Positions 22,901 through 34,792 of a DNA stretch of 64,000 nucleotides are shown here, piece by piece. Position numbers and translations under genes: made by a program. Positions within the stretch are counted from its first letter, which is position 1, and each line of letters opens with the position of its first letter. The notes beneath the pieces were generated by a model, which was not told where the DNA came from, did not search any database, and saw nothing but the letters and a program-made list of their open reading frames with translations. Source of the stretch: Lunularia cruciata (taxonomy: Eukaryota; Streptophyta; Marchantiopsida; Lunulariales; Lunulariaceae); the NCBI GenBank assembly GCA_948567375.1, contig OX419758.1, positions 58,905,001 to 58,969,000 on the forward strand, given 5' to 3'.

Positions 22901-23830
22901 GAAGAACAAACAGCCGCATGTGTCCATGTGTGCTGATGTCAAACCGGCTTTGCGCGAAATCAATAATTTGTTGAAGAGTCAAAAGAAACAGTTCAACTTC
23001 TCTAACTGGGTGTCAGAGCTTGAAGAGCAGAGGCAGAAATGGCCTATGAAGTTCCCATTGTTTGAGGATTGCATTGCACCTCAGTTCGCCATACAAACAC
23101 TGTATCAGCTTACTGGAGGAAATGCCATTATTTCCACTGGAGTCGGGCAGCATCAGATGTGGGCAGCTCAATGGTTCCAGTACAATGAGCCACGCCGCTG
23201 GTTGACTTCCGGAGGTCTGTGGCTGTCAAATTTTTCATTAAACGGATGTTAGTTTCCAACGTGTAAAATAAATTGTGAGCAGGTTTGAGATTATCTAACT
23301 TCAAAATAGTGCTTTCTGAATGTAGGAGGCAGGCTTGAACTTACCAAATATGAGGAATGTGAGTGTGGGGGCGTGTATAAACGAGACCCATGTCGTGATC
23401 TTAGTGCTGTTAACCGTAAACACTAAGTTGGTGTTCTTGCTTATTTTTGTACAGGACTTGGAGCTATGGGGTTTGGCCTTCCTTCTGCTTTAGGGGCTGC
23501 CGCAACCAATCCAGACATTCCTGTTGTTGACATTGATGGAGATGGAAGTTTTGTAATGAACATTCAGGTACAGTTGGTAACTTCCCGAATTTCGGTTATA
23601 AGTAGTACATTGGGTCCACATCTCGACTTCCAAACTTTTTCTTTGATGTTTGTTAAGAATGCATCTCTTTCTATTAGGGCATGGGCGTGGCTGCAGTGAG
23701 TGGTACATTAAAGTGCAAGGCAGTTTAACTATGCTTGTGAGGGCATTCAATTTCGTGGCCATCATCGCCAGTATTTTGGCGAGCATTGACTTGAAAGCGC
23801 TTATACATGCGCGCACACACACACACACAC

Positions 23831-23908
<78 letters not shown>

Positions 23909-25410
23909 CTGTTTACCTGGTGGAGTGGGAAGAACTAGTTTTGTTTACATTTTCATATCCCTATGTTTGCGTATCAAGCATCTGTTTTACCATTTCGTTG
24001 TGACTGAAGAATTTCTGTGGATTTTGGACGTCTTTACAGGAGCTGGCCACAATCTTTGTAGAGAAGCTACCAGTAAAAATTATGATTCTCAACAACCAAC
24101 ATTTAGGAATGGTCGTACAATGGGAGGATCGATTTTACAAGGTGATCAGTCATCTTCTTGTAGTCGCATTCAGTGATCGAACTCGCACGCACATGTGCTT
24201 CGTTGCCCGTTACAGTCTTGTGGATGTCAATCTTAGGGTCTTCTTTCCTAAACATTGTCAACTTTTACATTCCCCGATTTCGCTCGGATGTGTCAACTGA
24301 ACTGCTAGCTAGTTTAAAGTTTGTTTCTTTACTGTTTGAAGAAGTTGTAGTCGTGTAATGACGTTGTTTAATATGGACCTAGTCTGCGTATGGTTAACGC
24401 CAACCATACCTCACCTGATGCTTCTTTATCCAGGCCAACCGAGCGCACACCTATTTAGGTGATCCAGATCACGAGGAGGAAATCTATCCCGACTTCTGCA
24501 CAATCGCGAATGGTTTCAAGGTAATAGAAATGCAGGGACAATAACGTAGTGACTGTTTTACTGTTAAAATCTTTGTTTTGTGTTGACGAGTTCAGACCAC
24601 AAGCATAGTTGACGCTAGTGAATGTTTCAGGTACCAAATGCCCGCGTTGTGAAGAAAGAAGACTTAACAGCTGCAATCCAGACTATGCTAGATACACCTG
24701 GTCCTTATTTACTGGATGTCATAGTGCCTCATCAGGTACATCTCATTTTCTCACTCTTTCAATGGCTTCGATAATTGTTGCTTGTTTTTTCCTGTACATT
24801 GTTTTCTGCTTTTCGTGTCTGGTGTCCTCCACGGTTGAGAAGAGCAAAATGAATTTCAGTTGCTGCTCTTACTTTCTACGGGTTTCCTTGTCTTTTGATA
24901 CCCGTTCTCCAAGTACGTTAGCTCGCCCCCTGTGTTCGCACCAAATGTGAATTTCCACTTTAGTAGTATCATGTTCAACGAAGAGACATCGACTGTCATG
25001 GGTCTTCCTAGTTGTTAGCCTGCAAGCGCAATGATAATTCAAAATTTAGAGGTATGTCTGTCAGGGTCATGAATGCCTGTAAACTGGGGAGGCGTCGTTG
25101 TGATATCGTTGTTGACAATGTTTGTTAAATACACCGTGTGAGAAGGTGAGAATTGTATGTAAAGCTTCTGAAGCAACGTTTGTTTCTCACATCCCCATAT
25201 GGATAGGAAGGGACCTCAGTCCTTCCAGTGCTGCCTGTAATTTCCTGCCTCAGGTATGTTTCACGAGATTGTCATCTGGAGAACTTACAAGAATGATTTG
25301 GATACTTATTTGGTCAATTCAATTTGCAGGAACACGTGTTGCCTATGATTCCCGGTGGAGCAAGCTTTAAGGAAATTATCACGGAGGGAGACGGAAGGAT
25401 AAGTTACTGA
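19933..25410 (+). CDS. ALS: Acetolactate synthase (acetohydroxyacid synthase) catalytic subunit, chloroplast
   Basis: Joins two pyruvates to 2-acetolactate, or pyruvate and 2-oxobutyrate to acetohydroxybutyrate: the first common step of valine, leucine and isoleucine synthesis, in plastids. It uses ThDP, FAD and Mg. Exons: 19933-20006, 21084-21616, 22276-23214, 23455-23567, 24040-24141, 24434-24520, 24631-24735, 25330-25410 (TGA). Total 2034 nt, 677 residues; plant enzymes have about 670. The start [20 protein letters not shown] begins a Ser/Ala-rich transit peptide. Key sites: [13 protein letters not shown], catalytic Glu153 in HEQGE, GQVPRR (Pro206), [10 protein letters not shown], ThDP motif GDGSF (544-548) with NNQ (571-573), and QWEDRF with Trp581. 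The C-terminus is [13 protein letters not shown]...GRISY. Oddities: Glu156 where plant enzymes usually have Gly, and Gly660 where Arabidopsis has Ser653. All splice phases agree and I see no defect. Identity is certain; the first exon is inferred from phase and composition. Confidence 0.96.
20007..25329 (+). other. ALS: The seven ALS introns
   Basis: All are GT-AG: 20007-21083 (phase 2), 21617-22275 (phase 1), 23215-23454 (phase 1), 23568-24039, 24142-24433, 24521-24630 and 24736-25329 (all phase 0). Intron 1 splits codon 25 (AG|C, Ser) in the transit peptide. Without it, the frame leading into exon 2 meets TGA at 21001-21003 and no ATG lies between that stop and the conserved domain. Intron 2 splits the Gly codon before QVPRR. 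Intron 4 carries a long dinucleotide repeat. Junctions were placed by matching the conserved protein sequence. Confidence 0.92.
23812..23905. repeat. Compound (CA)n(GA)n microsatellite in ALS intron 4
   Basis: A short CA run is followed by about 36 uninterrupted AG units up to 23905. Its position inside an intron makes it length-variable without affecting coding. Read as protein it gives only His-Thr and Arg-Glu repeats, which are artefacts. Confidence 0.97.
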
Positions 25411-26529
25411 GGACATATTCTCATTTTTGTAGTACCGGGAATTCCTCCTTTCGAAAGAATGTCTGAGCTTATCTAGAAGATCTGGTGCACTTCAGTCATT
25501 TTATTAGAAATATGGAGCCTAAGTTGAGTCTGTAAGATATATTCTGTTTGTTGGAAACAGATTGTAGGATATAGGATATCGTGAAATTGGAGTCAAAACC
25601 TTCACATTTCACGTGAAGCCCCCTAAATTGTAACATGTAGCCTTGGTCTTCGAGCTAGCGTCCACTCGACCTCAGCACAGGTCAGTACTTCAGAAAGGAA
25701 CTTGAGTTGCAGTGGCAAGCGACTGCTAGCAAAACATGAACCGCAGTACGAAGCAAAGACTGGATCATCACTACTCCTACTGAAGAGGTTGAATGAGTGG
25801 GGGAGATCGTATGACTATGAGTTACCACGATACGTTAAACCGCAGTAAAGCTTGAGTTTGGATTCCGAATTCGTCTTGATTTGGATAGTATGAGGTATAT
25901 CAAGAATAGTCTACCCGTCTTTCAGTTGTCGGTTTGTCAAGTCGTTGAGCTGCTTGAAACAGACTATTTTCTTGTCTGTGATCTTTGCTTCAAGACTCTC
26001 AACAGGCTCGTAGTGTGAGTAGTTTCCCGTTGATAGGGCGTGCCTCATTTAGTCATATTTGTTCTTGATATATTTGAGACTGGGGGGCAGTTGCTGTTGT
26101 ATGCACTAACATCTTCATATTGTCACCATGCCTTGCTTCTCTTTCAAGGTTACACTTTCTCACATTCGCAATGAATTACAGGAACCGATGCATCATCAAC
26201 ATCATGTAAACCCTTGTATGCAGATTTACGCATGCTTACCTCTCTATGTAATTGACAGTTATGACGATGTTAACTAGGTTACCACCTTGTGTCAGATTTT
26301 GTGAGATTCAGATTCAGTCCGGTCAGACGTGGGTATGGAACTGGGTTGTTTACAACGGGTTGTGTATTCCATTATACACTGCTTGCATGAATAGTCTCTG
26401 CAGGTGCTACTCATGAGTGTATCGATTACGTCCTTACTTCTGCTTATCTTCGTAATGCTAGATTCACTTAGATTCCATTTCCCTAGATTCAATTCATTTC
26501 AATTGCAGACGGTCATGCACGCATTTCAT
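25411..26529. other. ALS 3' flank, no further gene seen
   Basis: This should contain the ALS 3' untranslated region. No clean AATAAA is seen close to the stop; TTGTAACATGTAG near 25627 contains the TGTAA motif often found in plant 3' ends. No ORF here resembles a protein. Confidence 0.4.
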
Positions 26530-26830
26530 GTGCTCGTTCTCCGTTCCATACTTAGTGGGTTCTGGATCCCCCGTTCTTCATACGGCTTCTGCTCCCCTGT
26601 CCCAAATATTCCTGCTTGCATCTCCATCTCCCATATGCATGTGTCCCGTTCAGTCCTGAGTGGGTTCTTGATCCCTCGTTCTATTTACTTGCTTGGTATA
26701 GTTTGCATTCCTCGATTGCTTACATTTTTTCTCACTTGTATTTTTCACGTGCAAGTGTCCAGTTCGGTCCCAAGTGTGTTCTGTATCCCCCGTTCTATGG
26801 ACGGCTTCGGCTCCCGTTACTAAAATATGT
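26530..26830. repeat. Degenerate tandem repeat, about 112-bp period, three units
   Basis: GGGTTCTGGATCCCCCGTTC (near 26550), GGGTTCTTGATCCCTCGTTC (near 26662) and TGTTCTGTATCCCCCGTTC (near 26776) mark three units. GGCTTC.GCTCCC follows in the first and third. Sequence between the marks is more diverged. Confidence 0.7.
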
Positions 26831-28670
26831 CACTCTTGATTAAGTTTTAACAGCTAGTTTCGGTCCCATGTCATTGTTTGTCCTTTCCCATCATCGAGAA
26901 ATCTGCCTTTATACTTCCATTTACGAGGTGGGATCCTTCGAGGTACCTCTGTAGAAGTACTCTAGGACAACGAGAAGTTTGTTCATAGGGTAAGGTGGAA
27001 CCTGGACTAGGGAAAACGAGAAGCGTGTCGAGAGAGAAAGGTCTACAGAGCTTATGGTGTTTCCCATCGAAATCAGGATGAACGTAGCTTAGCGCCTGTA
27101 CCATAGAAACACATTATTTTTGGGCTGATGACTAAAAGTTTGAAGACCGAATTGAATGTTTTGTGGGTCGTCAGGCCGTTCGATCTAATATGTTTAGTCT
27201 ACAGATTCTTCATTACAAGTGCCTCTTTATTATTGTTCCCGACTCCCGTACAGAGTTACAGAATGAAGTACTGTATGTAGAGTAATTTACCGTTCTCTGT
27301 TCATTGCTTGCTACCTTGACGCCTGTAGTGGGGATCCGCACCAGCCCTTGCCAAACATACCTGTGCAGAGAAAGTTCCAAGTGTGGGATGTGTTATTCCA
27401 ACTATTTCTAGTGATTCATAGTATGGTGTCTTGCTGGCTTGATGGCCAACTTCTCATCGAAGTAGTACTAAATCAAATAGTTTGTTGGAATGGCTTGCTG
27501 AAGGTTAACTTCTCGCGTTTATAGATCTGATTGTTTGCTGGTTTGCTCTTTTGATGTTCCATTCTCGTGTTTCTCCCTCGTGAGATGTTTGTGTAACTTC
27601 GTTCTCTATCTTCATGAGCTGTATCTGTAACTTCCTTCGTTTCCTTGTTTCTTGCTCTGATGTGTGGTATAGGTCACAAAGTATCTTGAACCTAGCTGAT
27701 TATATCGTAGGAGACGCTTGTCACTGTGCATGTGTGGGTTCCACCCAGCCACGTCGTCTTCGCCATTCGTGGTAAACCTGCTCGTGTTACACAATCTGCG
27801 GAAGAGCAGCAGGTTGGAAATATAGGTGGATGTTTGCAGCTTCGGAAGTAGTCAGTTGGTTGCTTGACTTTGAACGCTCGGTGTGGTAGTATCCATGCTT
27901 TGTTCCATACCCGGAAACTGTAGTTATGTTTTTCGTGCACTTTTTGTCTTCTCATCGCGTCCCATGTACTACAAGAAAAGCTGTCGGATTCTTCTGCAGT
28001 AAAACTGAAGACTTAGTCCAAGTCGCAATTGCAGTAACATTGGAAGTCAATATAGGCATTCTGCTTCATCGTACTAGAATACTTTATATTGTCAACTCCT
28101 GTCTTTTCACAGATATATGCTGGTCAACCGTAGTCTTACTGTCTCTACTATTCAGGCGAATCCTGATTGCACCGGGCAATTCAAAATAGTGCGACTTCTG
28201 CATGTACTTGATTCTTGATGAGGTCAATAAATTATAAAAGATATTTCTGCAACACTCCACTGCATGATCGTTACCTTCCTTGTTCAACAGATAAAAGTAT
28301 GAGTAGATGTTTAATATCTGGCCTACAACAAGTAATTCACAAGTTGTAAGGCACAAGATTGTCAAGATCTGAATAGAATGGGACACTTGAGCTCTGTCTC
28401 TCACTCTCGGCTTTTAAATATGGTTCAGTTATTGCCGCCTACATCAGAGAAAATGTCCATTATTCTTCATTCCTTGGCTAGGTAAAATTACAGTTGAGTC
28501 AGAAAACACGTATGCTTAGTTCGGGACTAGGTGTGCGGTTCCTCTCCCAGTGAGTGCTTTGGTGAATTTTGCTTTCGAGAATATATGATGAGAACCTTTA
28601 ACGATCGAAGTCCTTTTTACTGGAAGAATTTTGGTTAGTTGGTGTATCTGCTTCTTGCTCTTTAAACGAG
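26831..28670. other. Low-copy DNA without a recognisable gene
   Basis: Mixed composition close to that of the ALS flanks, with many short ORFs on both strands and none with a domain. No transposon match to the other families in this window. Confidence 0.45.
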
Positions 28671-28931
28671 ATGCTTTTTTCTTTACATTCTAAGAGAACT
28701 AATGTTGGGTGCGAAGGGTTCGGAGATTTAGGTTTACACCCTAAACCCCATAACTCCACCACGGCTGCTAAAAGTAAAACTGATCAAACTGATCTCAAGT
28801 TGACTCTAAGCGAAGTGATAGCACACCACGAAGAAAAAAGGTGGAAAGATAAGGAGCTAAGCTTTTTAAATAGCAAAGCAGAGCAAGCTACCTTTGAAAT
28901 AGCATCTGTCCTTTACATTATTCTCTTTTAA
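28671..28931 (+). CDS. Small hypothetical ORF
   Basis: ATG to TAA, 86 residues, with a Lys/Glu-rich middle (LSEVIAHHEEKRWKDKELSF). The charged helix-like segment and absence of repeats make it slightly better than the other short ORFs here, but there is no recognised domain and no promoter evidence. It may equally be chance. Confidence 0.2.
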   Translation: MLFSLHSKRTNVGCEGFGDLGLHPKPHNSTTAAKSKTDQTDLKLTLSEVIAHHEEKRWKDKELSFLNSKAEQATFEIASVLYIILF

Positions 28932-29683
28932 TTTTACGATTCCGCAAGGACCGTCTCCAAAGCTCAATTTTCTATAGTCAGGAGTCTTGTTTGTCCTTTT
29001 TGAATCATTGTTAGTGTGGGACAGACATATACGTGTCCACATTCAGTCCAAATGAAAAGATAGTCGATTGAACGTATTCGAATCTGCACGAGGAGATAGT
29101 GGTCTTGTACGTTGATACTTACACAACGAGAATCTGTGGCCTCTCCTACGTATGTTCTGCGTACAAGGTTATAATGCTATATGCTCTATACCATTAACTC
29201 ACATGGTTAGCAGAAATTGCTCGAAGACCGGGGATATATACTCTCGAGTGACATATCTAAGCATGAATAGCGCCTAGTGCAAGTTCACGAGCAATTTCCT
29301 GGCAACGAAAGTGAAAGGAGATAAGTTTACCCGTGAAAGGGTGAGGGGAAACAGCGAAGCATAGTGTATGTCTTATGAAGGTCTGGGTCCTCAAACCCCT
29401 AAACATAAACTTAATGTCAAAGTCGGATGAGTGAGTTTGATTCATAGTGACTTTGGCTTCCAGAATTTTTGAAGTAGGAATCTCATAGAACCAAAAAAGA
29501 TTTGCTTTCGTATTTTTCACATCTCAAGTGTTTAAAGTTGGAATAATCTTGATGTTGAGAGTTTCTCACTTACATGTCCTTCCAAATAATCTACTGCTCT
29601 GCTCCTATTGAGTAATAATGGAGAACCATAACATAACTAGAGCAATTACAACGTAACTTAAGCCTGCTTAGCCAATTTCAGCG
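28932..29683. other. No feature seen
   Basis: Low-copy sequence without convincing ORFs, repeats or transposon matches. Confidence 0.4.
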
Positions 29684-30378
29684 CTATCATGGAGATTGAT
29701 AGTTTGGTAAATCTGAGATGCACGTAATTATTTTTTGTTCTTGCTCAATTTCATTAGCATATTTACATTTTGTCATCACTATGTATTTGATCTATATTAT
29801 GTAGGATTGGTATTTAACGTAGCTCCACCATGGAGACTAGTAACTCGTTGCACTTAATTTTTATTTTGTTACTGACTTTTAATAGTTGACAACTTTCAAT
29901 CACATATTGACGCTAAATCATTACTACCTAATATTGCCTTGTCTATTTATATGTGGGATTTGTATCTAACGAAGCTCTCTCATGTAGAATGATAATTAGT
30001 AAATCTGACATGCATTTAATATATCATTTTCCTTGATGCATTTAAAATATCATTTTTCTTGATGCATTTAAAATATCATTTTTCTTGATGCATTAAAAAT
30101 ATCATTTTTCAATAATGGACAACACTCAATCGCATATACACGCCAAGTCATAACTATCTAATTCCGCTGAATCTATATCATGTAGATATTTCGTTTAACA
30201 TAACCGCTATAATGTAGATTGATAATTCGTTGATTCTGACATGCACATTAATTTTCAGTTTGCTTATTATATTTTGTATCAACTGACAACACTCAATCAT
30301 ACAAATGTAAGTCATCGATACCAAGCAACTCTTGCAGATGGATATTTAGAAATTTGTATTTAGCGTAGCTCTATCATG
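29684..30378. repeat. Satellite-like array of four diverged units
   Basis: Units begin near 29684, 29825, 29976 and 30205 with variants of CTATCATGGAGATTGATAG, and a truncated fifth begins near 30369. Each has a TCTGACATGCA-like block, a CAACACTCAATCACATA-like block and ends near TTTAACGTAGCTC. Lengths are about 141, 151, 229 and 164 bp; the third is longer because it holds a 26-bp subarray. Confidence 0.75.
30011..30110. repeat. 26-bp tandem subarray, four copies
   Basis: Units start at 30011, 30037, 30063 and 30089. Each has the core TGCATTTAAAATATCATTTT; the two middle copies are identical and the last is incomplete. The array lies inside one unit of the larger satellite. Confidence 0.92.
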
Positions 30379-32020
30379 ATGAAGTCCCGACCAAAGTAGG
30401 ACTCATCCTCATCTCTACTTTGTCCCATAGCATTACCCCAGAATCTGTCCTGCTGCACCTCAATCTCAAACACGCGTTCCAAATTGTTCCATGAGTGGGT
30501 TGTTGTCCTAAAATGACTTTGGTTGGTCGTAGTTTTGTTTCTTACAATCACATCACCTACGCACGTAAGAATTTCGCTACGTGTTCCCGTAGTTGCAGCC
30601 TATTGATGATCCAAACTGCTTACAAATATATTATATTATTTAAGGGAAAGGGAACGAGTCGAGTCAAAGGCTTGATCAGGATGCAAGAACACCATATAAG
30701 TAGGCGGCACCAAGTGGAGTTTAAGCACGTTGAATTATTTGATCAAGCTAGCTTATCTGAAAAGCCATAGATTTAGTACCGACCATAAGGCGAATCTATT
30801 TCCGCGTTTCGAAGGTCAACGTCCACCATGTTCTGCTTCATTATGGTGGTGGGCACCCCACGATACAGTTCTGATAGATGAAATACTTTTGTGGCAAAGG
30901 TACATTTTATGATACTTATTTGTGTGAGATACCGCTTATTGTGTTTGGATTGAGTGAGCAAAGAGGAGGAGAACACATCAATTTTTTCTGGCTTTTTAAA
31001 TAGTTCTAGGAGAAATATTTTGAAGAAGTTAGGAAATCGATCTCTACATAAATACTTCACAAGAGCAATACAGCAAGACCGGAAGCGAAAGGATACAAAA
31101 CATGGTGATATGATATTTATCTCCTAAGAAGGGTTGGTTAGTTCCTTTCTCAACGTAAATAGACGATATTTCGAAATCTATAGAGGAAATACCAAACTCT
31201 TGACAGGAATTTAGGAAATAAAAACATAACTGGAGAGAATATAAATATTCCTCACAAGTGCGGAATACAATGAAAACCTTGAAGTGAAGGTACTTGTGTA
31301 GGAAAAGGAGAGTCCTGAGAGGACCCAAATGCAAACGAAATGTCATGTCGCTACTGCTGAGGTGGACTGCTCTACCGAATCACGAATGCATGGCAACGAC
31401 GATAGCTAGCACACGATTGGCTAATGAGTACAACAACAAGGAAATCTGGTACTACTAATCCTGCTGCAATCCCAGGTGCATTTGACAGTCCGATTGGCGG
31501 AGAACTCACAACAAGGATCCGCAGAAACACAAGCGAAATGAAACGAGGGTCGCGGGATGTCTGTGGATGATGAACAACAGTTCACGGGTGATGGAAACCT
31601 CGTGAAACTGACAAATGACGGTCAAGAGACAGCGGAGCAAACATGGCACCCAGTCAACTTCTAGAAGGAAAATAGCTAATCTTTAAAGGTTTGTGTGTTT
31701 GTGCGGGTAGATTTTAACTTTTAACTTCTAGCTTTTCTTTCGGAAAGCAGAATTATAATTCAATTTAATTGTAACTGATTCGGTGTACCATCTAATACAT
31801 GTTTCTGAATGAATGATGTTTTCGTTTCGATAGGGCAAAATACCCGCCTCAATTCTATTCTCTCTTGCCTGACTTATTCTGAATTTTCTCTTGCAATTTA
31901 ACTTTTTGCAGTAATGAGAAGCACTAATGGTATTTTAACGTGCAATTAGCGCAGGGCCATAACCAGATCAAGAGCAGCATGAATCAGGTTTCCATTAACA
32001 CCTGTGATAAGATAGAACTC
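30379..32020. other. Low-copy DNA, no gene seen
   Basis: Open frames at 30495-30770 (+), 30773-31060 (-) and 31044-31346 (-) have no domain and overlap others. A GC-richer patch at 31360-31640 has no long open frame. The first match to the LINE family starts at about 32028. Confidence 0.4.
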
Positions 32021-32402
32021 CTCATAGGAAAGAAAGAAAGGAAAGGGCTACCGCGTAGAAAACAAGAAGGATGGGAAGATACAAAATAGGTAAAATGTGG
32101 CTAAGTCCCAATAGAGTAAATATGAGTAATCTGCCCTACTGCACCGAAGATTTCCGAGCTATGCAAAATGTGCGGTCTACAAACAACTAGAGCATCCGAA
32201 GAAACATCACCTAGTGTGATTGCTCTCCTATGGATTGCACCAGCCACTGCCCTTTGTAGAGCAATGGACACACGCTGTCTAAAAGATATGCTGCATGTAT
32301 GAGAGTGAGAGTGGTACCCCTAGCGCCTAACATGATAAGCTCTCGTGCACTACTTGACAAATGTGTCGTATGCCATGTCCATCACTCCATATAATTCCAA
32401 GG

Positions 32403-32700
32403 CTAGAGAAACAAAGAAGCGACATCAATGCATACCCCTATACGTGGAGACCTTGCGAGCTGCTGCTGCACTCGCTGCTGCTGCACTCGCTGCTGCTGCA
32501 CTCGCTGCTGCTGCACTCGCTGCTGCTGCACTCGCTGCTGCTGCACTCGCTGCCCATCCAAGGGGATGGGCACTCCCTCCAAAACTGTATCACACGTAGG
32601 GTCTGTAACCACAACATCCTATATTGTCACATGACCATCTTGGACCAAGTAAAAGTCTGTAATGACATGTATTGTCTGCAAAGGATACAAACGCTCCCTC
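32403..32700 (-). pseudogene. LINE copy 2 nuclease-like region
   Basis: Matches the copy 1 nuclease-like segment, with VTDPTCDTVLEG preserved. A small deletion near 32570 shifts the frame, so the downstream minisatellite is read as repeated RVQQQ instead of the Ala/Ser-rich frame seen in copy 1. Confidence 0.6.
32459..32551. repeat. 15-bp minisatellite, six units, inside LINE copy 2
   Basis: Near-perfect head-to-tail units of CTGCTGCTGCACTCG. Copy 1 has essentially one unit at the same site (near 3430). Because the unit is 15 bases, growth keeps the frame and would lengthen an Ala/Ser linker in an intact element. Confidence 0.95.
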
Positions 32701-33495
32701 CAAGCCAAGTATCCACTCTCTTGTGCCATAGCAAACACTATGTCCCTAATATCATCATGGTTAGCTATCCTTTGTCCTCCAAAAGGACACCGTGTCATAT
32801 GGACCGCTGCTGCATCTAGTGTAGAACCACACTCACAAGTGAGTAATGAAGATCAGATGGGTGGACCAAACCTAGACGGAACCATGTAATCAGTAACAGC
32901 TGAGCATGTTGAGAAATATTATTCATCGGGTAATTCATTGGTCTAGGGACATATAAAATGTGTATATCCACATAACCAAAGGGTGTACTAAAATATATTG
33001 GTGGATCTGTTACAAACTGGAACTATATAACTTGCCCACTTGCTCAAAAGTGGCTACAAATTGCATAATTTGATACCTTGAATTCACTATTTGATAGTTC
33101 ATGTTCCGGTCTACAATGATGCATGCGTTTCTAAGTTATCTCTATAGAGAAAGTAGCTGGTGTGAGTCGGAAGCCTAAGAGCCTACACCCTTTTTGGAGC
33201 AAGAGCAAAGATGTGCTCTAGTAGCCTAAGGAATGGACGAGTCAACTAAGAGAGAATGTAGCATATGCTCACACTGTTGCTCCATCAAGGAAGACTATAA
33301 ACCTCTAGTTCAATCTATCGATAGTGAAAAAAAAGATGGAAGGTCCTTGTGTGCCTGTAGGGATAGACTATCTCTCGTTTGTCGCAATAACATTTGGAGA
33401 GAAAAGGATCCCTTCTCCACTTCTATCACATAAGTCTCCAAAACCAGCCTATCAACAACCAAAAAATGAGAGGACATTAGGGGTATCAAGAGAGC

Positions 33496-34551
33496 TCAAC
33501 TACCCAAAAATGATGCAAATGATATCTCCTCCGTAGATAACAAGCTAATCCCTCCACACAAGATCCGTAGAGATGTTTGTCTACTTGCCAAAGCCCCTAT
33601 CACACACTCAAATGTCCCTGGTCCAATAATATCACCAAAGACTCCCATAATCCTCCTATCAAAGGCTCTTAGATATGATAGGAAGGTCAAGGAGTGTGGA
33701 ACTATGTAGAGGAGGTAAGTTGGTCAACAAGCAATACTAGAGGAGAGTATAACAAATGCCACATGCGCATCTCTTAGTAATGAAAGGTCATCCACATGGA
33801 GAACATTCTCTACAAGAGCAACATCTAAGAAGCATGTGACAAAATCCTTGGATCCTATTGGCACTCCAAGAACATGTAGTCCATCTATAGATGTGATACA
33901 ACCCCTCTAGAAGCTCAAGGTGCGGAAGGATACCTAAAGGGGACCATGTTCTACACTTTGACACCTTGACTCTCAAGCCTATTAGATGTAGCTCGGTAGT
34001 CAAGTGGTCAAAGGCCTGCCTAATCTGAACTACAGGGCTCACGATGTGTGTATCATTTGCAAATGAGGGAAATATACAACTTGGTATGGCCAAAGTATTA
34101 GAGAGCTCTAAAGTGATCCATGGCAAATAAGTTTCCCAAAAGGATCTCCTTGACATGTACCAATAGTTGACTCCAAGACGGTGACTCCTTCTTGTGAACA
34201 ACCGTGTTGATGGTAAAGGGAAGTAGGAGAGCCATAAAAAGACCGCACAAAAGGAATAAGATTCACCAAGGATCCACCAGCCTCCCTAAGCTCTCTAAAG
34301 ATAGATGCTCATGCGATGCTATTAAAAGTGTTCTGAACATCCACCTGTAGGACGACCCACTCCGGATGGATATCTAGGAATGCCTTAATGCCTAGCCTTA
34401 CATCCTCATATCCTTTAGGTGTAGCTACTCCAAACTGATGTGGGATAAGGTGCTGTTGGAAGTGAGAATGATGTTGAAAAACAATGGTGCGGCTGACCAA
34501 ATGAAAGAAGATATCTCCAATAGCTATCGGTCTAATGTCTTGAACAATCAC
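33496..34551 (-). pseudogene. LINE copy 2 reverse transcriptase
   Basis: 34309-34551 reads RPIAIGDIFFHLVSRTIV, HQFGVATPKGYEDV and WVVLQVDVQNTFNSIA, which is more complete than the same part of copy 1. 33788-34201 contains the catalytic block as FANDTHIVSP, where the first Asp of the DD pair has become Asn. 33496-33690 gives FDRRIMGVFGDIIGP. At least three frames are used, so it is a dead copy. Confidence 0.85.
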
Positions 34552-34792
34552 AAGAAGTCAACTAGCACCTAATACCCGACTAACAAACATAGGAATGTCT
34601 CCTCTCGCTATTGTTGCAGCCACTTGAAACAACTCGGTAAAACTACTAGAAGGATCATCTACATCATAGCAATCTCTAAGATGCTCATATACCATCCATG
34701 ACTAGCCTCTTGAGTACAAGCGAGTGACAGTGCACAATGCTTGTGTAATCTCTCTCCTGCCATAGGGTGTAGTGAGCGTAAGGGAAAAGATA

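Noticed and set aside
23650-24003. ORF with His-Thr and Arg-Glu repeats
   Set aside because: It is the intronic CA/GA microsatellite read as protein.
32459-32551. CRISPR-like regular repeat
   Set aside because: Units are contiguous without spacers and lie in a plant LINE.
32345-32634. Plus-strand ORFs with Ala/Leu or Cys repeats
   Set aside because: They are readings of the 15-bp minisatellite on the strand opposite to the LINE coding sequence.
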